Source: Actinomycetota bacterium
Lineage (GTDB): Bacteria > Actinomycetota > Thermoleophilia > Gaiellales > Gaiellaceae
Length of the DNA: 5,495 nt
Assembly (NCBI GenBank): GCA_013812265.1
Contig: JACCTQ010000290.1
Span: forward strand, 1 to 5,495
Direction of reading: 5' to 3'
The notes beneath the pieces were generated by a model. The model saw nothing but the letters and a program-made list of their open reading frames with translations, did no database searches and was not told the DNA's origin. This document shows positions 1 through 4,445 of this stretch, one piece after another. Every line of letters begins with the position of its first letter. The first letter of the stretch is position 1. The translations under genes were made by a program, and so were the position numbers.

Positions 1-201
1 GCGATTCCGCCTCGGATCGATCCGGACGACCGTGCCGGACCGATAGTTCGCGACCCAGAGCGCGCCGAACGCCGCGACCGCTCCGCAGGGCGCATTGCCC
101 GTCCGCACGACGGCGGTGACGCGCGGCCCGGCCGCGGCGGCGGCGGCGGCGAGGAGCAGCGCGGCGAGGGCAAGCCCCGAGAGTGTCCGGCGGGTCTTCA
201 C
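1..201 (-). CDS. Secreted YVTN/Vgb-like beta-propeller protein, N-terminal fragment
   Basis: This is the 5' end of a minus-strand gene that stays open to the left edge (67 codons visible). From the GTG at 201 the protein begins with a classic Sec signal: a basic n-region (KTRR, residues 2-5), then a Leu/Ala core at about 8-24 that includes seven consecutive alanines. The mature part carries one propeller-blade repeat: GNAPCG at about 35-40, then ALWVANYRSGTVVRIDP at 47-63. That is the signature of YVTN/NHL or virginiamycin-B-lyase-like (Vgb) beta-propellers, in which each blade reads roughly 'G..P.gva.g.GalWVany..gtV.rIDp'. The protein is therefore probably exported; its ligand or activity cannot be read from one blade. 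An in-frame ATG at 225 would add eight residues. Neither start has a good Shine-Dalgarno, and I prefer 201 because it gives the cleaner signal peptide. The gene is divergent from the ammonia-lyase gene. Confidence 0.72.
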   Translation of the reverse strand, partial: MKTRRTLSGLALAALLLAAAAAAAGPRVTAVVRTGNAPCGAVAAFGALWVANYRSGTVVRIDPRRNR

Positions 202-216
202 AGTTCCCGCATGCTC

Positions 217-252
217 TCGAACCATGCAGCGGGGCGGCGTAAGCTGAGTGGG
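217..252 (+). promoter_or_regulatory. Candidate leaderless promoter of the ammonia-lyase gene
   Basis: The spacer between the two divergent genes contains TAAGCT at 240-245, which fits the TANNNT form of a -10 element. It ends six bases before the GTG start codon at 252, so transcription would begin at or next to the start codon. A weak -35-like TCGAAC (217-222; three of six matches to TTGACA) lies 17 bp upstream. No Shine-Dalgarno precedes the GTG, which fits a leaderless mRNA, common in Actinomycetota. The short inverted pair GCATG (209-213) and CATGC (223-227) flanks the -35-like site and could be an operator, but a five-base stem is easily chance. Seen: the motifs and spacing. Inferred: their function. 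Confidence 0.35.
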
Positions 253-1238
253 TGGCGACCGCGGAGCCGGCTTCTTCCCTGAGCGTCGAGGACGTTCACG
301 CCGCCCGTGACGCGATCGGCGGCCGCCTTCACCGGACGCCGACGATGAGCTCGGCAAGTCTCGGGGAGAAGCTCGGTACACGGGCGGTCCTGAAGGCCGA
401 GCTGTTCCAGCGCACGGGGTCGTTCAAGCCGCGCGGCGTCCTCGCGAAGCTCGCGTCCCTGACAGCCGACGAGAAGGCGGGCGGGGTGATCGGCATCTCG
501 GCGGGCAACCATGCACAGGCCCTCGCCTACGGGTCGGCGCTCGAGGGCGTGAGCTGCCTCGTCGTCATGTGGACGGGCGCGAGCGAGCAGAAGATCGAGG
601 CGACCCGCGCGTACGGGGCCGAGGTCGACCTCGTCGCGTCGAGCCCCGCCGAGGCGTTCGAACGCTTGGCTGAGCTGAGCGAAACGTCGCAGCGGGCGCT
701 CGTGCACCCCTTCGACGACCCGGTCGTACTCGCGGGCCAGGGAACGGTCGGTCTCGAGATCGTCGAGGACGTGCCCGGGGTCGACGTGGTCGTCTGCCCC
801 GTCGGCGGTGGCGGGCTCCTCGCAGGCATCGCCACGGCCCTCCAGGACGTGCTTCGACCGATCCGAGTCGTCGCCGTGGAGCCGGAGCTCTCGACGGCAC
901 TCCACGCCGCGCTCGAAGCCGGAGAGCCGGTGGCCGTCCAGCCCACCTCGATCGCGGACGGCCTGAGCGCGCCGTTCGCCGGGCGCTATCCCCTTGCCGT
1001 CGCGCAGCGCCTCGTGCCCGAGACCGCGCTCGTCACCGAGGCGGAGATCGTGGCCGCCATGCGCTTCCTCTACGAGCGAGCGAAGCTCGCGTGCGAGCCT
1101 GCGGGGGCCGTCGCCACGGCCGCGCTGCTCGCCGGAAAGGTCGCCCTTGAATCCGGCTCAACCGTCGCCGTAGTTGTCTCTGGAGGCAACGTATCGCCCG
1201 GAACTGCCTCTGCTATCCTCGATGCAGATGAAGGCTGA
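252..1238 (+). CDS. Threonine/serine ammonia-lyase (dehydratase), PLP-dependent, short form
   Basis: This 328-residue protein is a fold-type II PLP enzyme that would deaminate L-threonine to 2-oxobutanoate, and probably L-serine to pyruvate, in the cytoplasm. The PLP-binding lysine is K59 in TGSFKPRG (55-62). SAGNHAQ at 83-89 is the substrate-binding loop. The glycine loop that holds the PLP phosphate is GGGG at 185-188, and SGGN at 310-313 is the C-terminal cofactor motif. Length and layout match the short TdcB/IlvA-like forms. The protein ends right after the catalytic domain, so there is no ACT-type regulatory domain and no isoleucine feedback control would be expected. Whether it serves isoleucine synthesis or amino-acid catabolism cannot be decided here. 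The GTG at 252 is chosen because it precedes the conserved N-terminal helix (VEDVHAARDAI) and fits a leaderless start. Its last 11 bases overlap rpmE. A related activity such as serine racemase cannot be excluded. Confidence 0.93.
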   Translation: MATAEPASSLSVEDVHAARDAIGGRLHRTPTMSSASLGEKLGTRAVLKAELFQRTGSFKPRGVLAKLASLTADEKAGGVIGISAGNHAQALAYGSALEGVSCLVVMWTGASEQKIEATRAYGAEVDLVASSPAEAFERLAELSETSQRALVHPFDDPVVLAGQGTVGLEIVEDVPGVDVVVCPVGGGGLLAGIATALQDVLRPIRVVAVEPELSTALHAALEAGEPVAVQPTSIADGLSAPFAGRYPLAVAQRLVPETALVTEAEIVAAMRFLYERAKLACEPAGAVATAALLAGKVALESGSTVAVVVSGGNVSPGTASAILDADEG

Positions 1239-1446
1239 AATCCATCCCGAGTACGTTCTCGCCAACGTTCGCTGCTCGTGCGGCAACGAGTTCCAGACGC
1301 GGTCGACCAAGTCCGACCTCCACGTCGAGATCTGCTCGAACTGCCATCCCTTCTACACCGGCAAGCAGAAGCTGCTCGACGCCGGCGGGCGAGTGGAGCG
1401 CTTCCAGCGCCGGCTCGAGCGCGCAGGCGGCGCTCGCCGGGCCTAG
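1228..1446 (+). CDS. rpmE: 50S ribosomal protein L31, zinc-binding type
   Basis: This 72-residue protein is bacterial L31 (bL31), a small protein at the 50S central protuberance that bridges to the 30S head. It starts with the family signature MKAEIHPEY and continues with CSCGNEFQTRSTK (16-28), EICSNCHPFYTGKQK (34-48) and GRVERFQRR (54-62). Four cysteines at 16, 18, 36 and 39 form the zinc-binding set, so this is the C+ form rather than the cysteine-free paralogue used under zinc limitation. The ATG at 1228 is preferred over in-frame starts at 1222 and 1174 because L31 proteins begin with MK.x.IHP. The start lies inside the ammonia-lyase reading frame (11-bp overlap) and has no Shine-Dalgarno. 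Translation must rely on coupling or on a leaderless transcript. The tail after residue 62 is Arg/Ala-rich and not conserved. Confidence 0.96.
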   Translation: MKAEIHPEYVLANVRCSCGNEFQTRSTKSDLHVEICSNCHPFYTGKQKLLDAGGRVERFQRRLERAGGARRA

Positions 1447-1453
1447 CCTTCCC

Positions 1454-2371
1454 GTGGCTGCACCGATAGGCGGCCAGGCCGTCCTGGAGGGCGTCATGAT
1501 GCGCGGGCCCTCCAACTGGTCGCTCGCTGTCCGCAAGCCCGACGGCGAGATCGCACAGGTCAACCGGACGATCAACTCCCCGATGGCCAGGCATCGCGTC
1601 TTTCGCCTGCCCGTCATCCGGGGCATCATCGCGCTCGGGGAGTCGCTCGCGATCGGCTTCCGGGCGCTCGCGATCTCGGCCAACTACGCCGCGCAAGAGG
1701 AGGACGGCAAGGACGGCGAGGTGTCGACGGAGCTCTCCAAGGGCAGCCTGATCTTCGCCTTCGCGATCGCGATCGGGTTCGCGATCGCCCTGTTCAAGGT
1801 CACGCCCGTCCTGATCACGAACTGGCTGCCGATCGAGAGCACCGGCGCCTTCGTCGTCATCGAGGGTCTGATCCGCGTCGGCGTCTTCATCCTGTACCTC
1901 GTGCTGATCTCGTTCCTGCCTGACTTGAGGCGCGTCTTCCAGTACCACGCCGCCGAGCACAAGGCCATCAACGCCTACGAGGCCGGCGAGCAGCTCGAGC
2001 CCGAGCGAGTGCAGCGCTTCAGTCTCATCCATCCGCGCTGCGGAACCGCGTTTCTGCTCTGGGTCATGGTCATCGCGATCTTCGTGTTCGCGTTCTTCGG
2101 ACGGCCCGCCTGGTACTGGCTGATCGCGAGCCGGATTCTGCTGCTCCCGATCATCGCCGGGCTAGCCTACGAGCTGATCCGCTTTGCCGGCAAGCACTCC
2201 GGCAACCGGGCGCTCCTGACCCTCCTGGCGCCGGGCCTGTGGCTGCAGCGTCTGACAACACGGGAACCGACACTCGATCAGATCGAGGTGTCGATTCGGG
2301 CTTTGAGCGACGTGCTCCGACTCGAGGGGCGCCTGAGTCCCGAGGAGCGCCGCGTCGAAGTCATGGCCTGA
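1454..2371 (+). CDS. DUF1385 family integral membrane protein (YqhQ-like)
   Basis: This 305-residue protein belongs to DUF1385, the family of Bacillus YqhQ, whose biochemical role I cannot state. Family hallmarks are visible in order: IGGQAVLEGVMMRGP (5-19), AVRKPDGEI (25-33), YHAAEHKAINAYE (164-176), HPRCGTAF (193-200) and APGLWLQRLTTREP with EVSIRAL (259-283). Hydrophobic stretches at about 99-121, 132-155, 199-216 and 219-242 predict four membrane helices, and a weaker one lies at 54-79. The invariant-looking His165, His169, Glu176, His193 and Cys196 sit together in the region between the second and third helices and could bind a metal; that is inference. The GTG at 1454 is chosen because it directly precedes the conserved GGQAV block; internal ATGs would cut into it. 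It follows rpmE by 7 bp and precedes the epimerase-like gene by 3 bp. Co-location with rpmE and prfA is a recurrent arrangement for this family as I recall it. Confidence 0.9.
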   Translation: MAAPIGGQAVLEGVMMRGPSNWSLAVRKPDGEIAQVNRTINSPMARHRVFRLPVIRGIIALGESLAIGFRALAISANYAAQEEDGKDGEVSTELSKGSLIFAFAIAIGFAIALFKVTPVLITNWLPIESTGAFVVIEGLIRVGVFILYLVLISFLPDLRRVFQYHAAEHKAINAYEAGEQLEPERVQRFSLIHPRCGTAFLLWVMVIAIFVFAFFGRPAWYWLIASRILLLPIIAGLAYELIRFAGKHSGNRALLTLLAPGLWLQRLTTREPTLDQIEVSIRALSDVLRLEGRLSPEERRVEVMA

Positions 2372-2390
2372 GAAATGCTTCGCATTTCTC
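2370..2390 (+). repeat. Perfect 9-bp inverted repeat across a stop/start junction
   Basis: Arms GAGAAATGC (2370-2378) and GCATTTCTC (2382-2390) are exact reverse complements around a 3-base TTC loop. The left arm contains the last bases of the DUF1385 stop codon (TGA, 2369-2371) and the whole ATG of the next gene (2375-2377). In mRNA it would sequester that start codon unless ribosomes finishing DUF1385 melt it. No U-run follows, so it does not look like an intrinsic terminator. The repeat is less GC-rich than its surroundings. It could be a translational-coupling switch, a protein-binding palindrome, or a dispersed palindromic repeat; I see no second copy here. Confidence 0.7.
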
Positions 2391-3970
2391 TACGAGTGAC
2401 GTCTCTGCCCGGCCTTTGTCTGCTTGCGTCCGCGCTTGTTGGCGTGATACTCGCGTTTCCTGGGCCGGCGGTCGCCGGCCCGGGTGCTGACGCTGCCACT
2501 GCTCGCCGCGGGCTCGCCGCTGCGGTTGCAGCGGGGCGGGTGCAGGCCCTCGACGCCGAACGCTACCTCGGCTACTTGAGCAGCTCCGTCTCCACACTAC
2601 GACAGCTGCCGCCGGCCCGCGCCGCGAACCTCGGTGCCGTTCTGTCCGACGTCGCGCGACAGGCGGGCCGCTACAACGAGGCGCGCGCCCTCACGCTCTT
2701 CTCCATGCTGGACCTGAACACACGGTACCTCGGGCGTTCCGACATGCCGGAGCAGGGGACCGATGTGGCGGACGTCGACGGCGTCGTGTACCGGGCCTTC
2801 GCTGGACGTGGCTTGCAGTTCCATCCGCTGGCGAACTTCGGCAAGGTCAACGCCGCGGTCCTGTCCGGGCGCGGCGCAGAGGGTCTTCGCCACATCTACG
2901 CGCTGCTGGCGCGTGGAGTTCCGAGCGGTCAGGCGACGGTGTGGGAGTACTACTTCCGCTACGCCGGCGGCGCGCCTCCGTGGCGCTCCGGGATGGCGCA
3001 GGCCGTCGCAGCGCAGGCGCTCGCTCGCGCGGGGCTCGTGAAGGAGGCGAGGCGAGCCTATCTCGCCATTCCGTCCGGTCTTCTCAGCCGCGTCTCGGCC
3101 GGACCCTGGATTCGGCTCTACAGCTTTTCCCCGGTCGTCGTCTTGAACGCACAGCTCCAGGCCGCCATCTCGGTCGGAGATTACGCGGCGCTCGCCAAAG
3201 ACCGGGGCGCGGCCAGCCTCGCCCCGCAGCTCCAGGCGAGCGCCGCCGCGCTGTTTCCCCGCTTCGACACCGGCTTCTGGTCGCTGTACGCGCTCGGCGG
3301 CAGCGAGGCTCCGCTGGGGTACCACCGCTACGTGGTCTCCCTGCTGGAGAAGCTCGCGCAGCGGACGGGCGACACCGGCTGGGCGGAACGAGCCGCGCGC
3401 TTTCAGCTGTACACGAGGCAGCCCCCGAATGTCACGCCAGGCAGTCCGAGCCCGGTTCTGTTCTCCCGCCCGGCCGACGGTTACCGCGACGAGGCGACCA
3501 TCTCGTTTCGACTCTCAAAAGGGGCCACCGTGACGCTGCAGGTGGCCGGCTCACGCCAGACGCGCACGCTCGCGCGCGGACCCCACACCATGGGCTGGAA
3601 CGCGGCCGGCCGGCCCGCGGGCGTCTATGTGCCGCGCCTCCGGGCAGTCGACGCGGCGGGGAACGCGTTCGAGACCGCACTACCTGAGGTGACCGTCAGG
3701 TGGGATACGGTGGCGCCGCAGATCTCGGCGAGCGTTCGCGGGCGCGTTCTGACCTGGCGGGCCGTCGACGAGGGCACACCCTGGGTGCGACTCGTGGTGC
3801 GGCTCGACCGCAGCGGCCGCACGCGGCTCGTCGACCTGGGCCGACAGGCCCTGGCTGGCTCGACGCGTCTCCGTCTTCCCCCCGGCACTTGGAGCGCGAC
3901 GCTCGTGGCGTACGACTCGGCTCGAAACCAGGCGCGCACCGATCTCGGGGCGCTCGGTCGTTCTTCCTGA
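2375..3970 (+). CDS. Secreted D-glucuronyl C5-epimerase-family protein with C-terminal Ig-like domains
   Basis: The 531-residue product starts with a Sec signal peptide (MLRISLR, hydrophobic core about 11-28, likely cleavage after AVA at 32-34). Residues about 100-346 resemble the C-terminal domain of D-glucuronyl C5-epimerase (C5-epim_C, the heparan/heparosan enzyme family): LDLNTRYLG (112-120), GLQFHPLANFGKVNA (146-160), WEYYF (190-194), PPWRSGMAQ (201-209), LYSFSPVVVLNAQLQA (248-263), FPRFDTGFWSLY (294-305) and YH (316-317). From memory of the vertebrate enzyme, its catalytic tyrosines align with Tyr249, Tyr305 and Tyr316, all kept here; the glutamate before the first one is leucine here. 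Residues about 361-430 look like a FlgD-type Ig module ending in AVDAAGN, and about 444-520 form a second beta-sandwich-like segment starting DTVAPQI. The enzyme would act outside the cell on uronic-acid glycans, with the Ig parts as spacer or binding modules. Substrate and activity are unproven. It lies 3 bp after DUF1385. Confidence 0.75.
   Translation: MLRISLRVTSLPGLCLLASALVGVILAFPGPAVAGPGADAATARRGLAAAVAAGRVQALDAERYLGYLSSSVSTLRQLPPARAANLGAVLSDVARQAGRYNEARALTLFSMLDLNTRYLGRSDMPEQGTDVADVDGVVYRAFAGRGLQFHPLANFGKVNAAVLSGRGAEGLRHIYALLARGVPSGQATVWEYYFRYAGGAPPWRSGMAQAVAAQALARAGLVKEARRAYLAIPSGLLSRVSAGPWIRLYSFSPVVVLNAQLQAAISVGDYAALAKDRGAASLAPQLQASAAALFPRFDTGFWSLYALGGSEAPLGYHRYVVSLLEKLAQRTGDTGWAERAARFQLYTRQPPNVTPGSPSPVLFSRPADGYRDEATISFRLSKGATVTLQVAGSRQTRTLARGPHTMGWNAAGRPAGVYVPRLRAVDAAGNAFETALPEVTVRWDTVAPQISASVRGRVLTWRAVDEGTPWVRLVVRLDRSGRTRLVDLGRQALAGSTRLRLPPGTWSATLVAYDSARNQARTDLGALGRSS
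2459..2484 (+). repeat. GC-rich inverted repeat in the signal-peptide coding region
   Basis: Arms GGGCCGGCG (2462-2470) and CGCCGGCCC (2473-2481) are perfect complements around a GT centre. One G-T wobble and two further C-G pairs extend the stem to about 12 bp (2459-2484). It lies in codons 29-37 of the epimerase-like gene, which encode the end of the signal peptide. No U-tract follows. In so GC-rich a sequence such a stem may be a by-product of codons for Pro, Gly and Ala, so a regulatory role is only a possibility. Confidence 0.45.
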
Positions 3971-3995
3971 ACTACGCTGGGACGTGGCAACCGAC

Positions 3996-4003
3996 GGAGG
4001 AGG
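3996..4003 (+). promoter_or_regulatory. Strong Shine-Dalgarno of the OsmC gene
   Basis: GGAGGAGG lies 4 bases before the ATG at 4008, and its first GGAGG is 7 bases away. This is by far the best ribosome binding site for any gene start in the window, and it rules out the in-frame GTG at 3984, which lies upstream of it. It suggests that osmC is translated efficiently and independently of the gene before it. A TACGCT (3973-3978) that fits a TANNNT -10 element lies in the same 37-bp gap, but no convincing -35 accompanies it, so an internal promoter here is only weakly supported. Confidence 0.8.
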
Positions 4004-4007
4004 AACG

Positions 4008-4445
4008 ATGGCAACGGAGCGACGCGCCGAGGTGACGTGGCACGGGGATCTGATGAACGGGAGCGGCACGATCGAGAGCGTCGGAAGCGGCGCATTCGGC
4101 CCACTTGCTGTCTCCTGGCCCTCGCGGGCGGAGGAGCCTGACGGAAAGACGAGCCCCGAGGAGCTGATTGCGGCTGCTCACGCCTCGTGCTTCTCGATGG
4201 CGCTATCGGGTGGGCTTGCGAAGTCCGGCAATCCGCCGGAAACGCTTTCGGTGTCGGCAACGGTTACGTTTCAACCCGGCACAGGAATCACCAAATCGGC
4301 GATCGACGTCGAGGGCAACGTGGCGGGTATGGACGAGACTGCGTTCCGCGAGGCGGCGGAGCAGGCGAAGGAGAACTGCCCGGTGTCGCAGGCGCTTAAG
4401 GGGAACGTCGAGTTGAGCGTGCACGCCCGGCTCGAGAATGGCTGA
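4008..4445 (+). CDS. osmC: OsmC family peroxiredoxin (organic hydroperoxide reductase)
   Basis: This 145-residue protein belongs to the OsmC branch of the OsmC/Ohr family: small cytoplasmic homodimers that reduce organic hydroperoxides with a reactive cysteine pair, usually re-reduced by lipoylated proteins. The hallmark block SPEELIAAAHASCFSMALS (49-67) carries the peroxidatic Cys61, and NCPVSQAL (123-130) carries the resolving Cys124. Arg40 and Glu52 are in the positions expected for the residues that activate the thiol. Length is normal for the family (about 140 residues). The ATG at 4008 is set by the strong Shine-Dalgarno at 3996-4003. The last 8 bases overlap the start of prfA, so the two are probably translationally coupled. 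The motif order fits OsmC better than Ohr. The link with a release factor is positional and says nothing certain about function. Confidence 0.94.
   Translation: MATERRAEVTWHGDLMNGSGTIESVGSGAFGPLAVSWPSRAEEPDGKTSPEELIAAAHASCFSMALSGGLAKSGNPPETLSVSATVTFQPGTGITKSAIDVEGNVAGMDETAFREAAEQAKENCPVSQALKGNVELSVHARLENG

Noticed and set aside
1174..1227. Upstream in-frame starts (TTG at 1174, ATG at 1222) for L31
   Set aside because: L31 proteins begin with MK.x.IHP, which corresponds to the ATG at 1228; the extra residues lie inside the ammonia-lyase gene and are not conserved.
1760..1788. Repeated TTCGCGATCGC (1760-1770 and 1778-1788), containing the palindrome GCGATCGC
   Set aside because: The two copies encode similar Phe-Ala-Ile-Ala stretches of a membrane helix; codon preference for GCG and ATC explains the repeat without a separate DNA function.
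1070..2032. Minus-strand frame of 320 codons across rpmE and DUF1385
   Set aside because: It covers three well-supported plus-strand genes and yields a low-complexity Asp/Arg/Glu-rich protein typical of an antisense shadow.
2597..3325. Minus-strand frame of 242 codons opposite the epimerase-like gene
   Set aside because: The plus-strand protein has a signal peptide and conserved domain motifs; the antisense product is Arg-rich without a recognisable domain.
2941..3687. Plus-strand frame of 248 codons in a different phase within the epimerase-like gene
   Set aside because: The product is Arg/Gly/Ala-rich and low in complexity, while the overlapping frame carries the conserved motifs, so there is no sign of a frameshifted or overlapping gene.
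3984..4007. GTG at 3984 as the osmC start
   Set aside because: It lies upstream of the strong Shine-Dalgarno at 3996-4003, which points to the ATG at 4008, where the family N-terminus begins.
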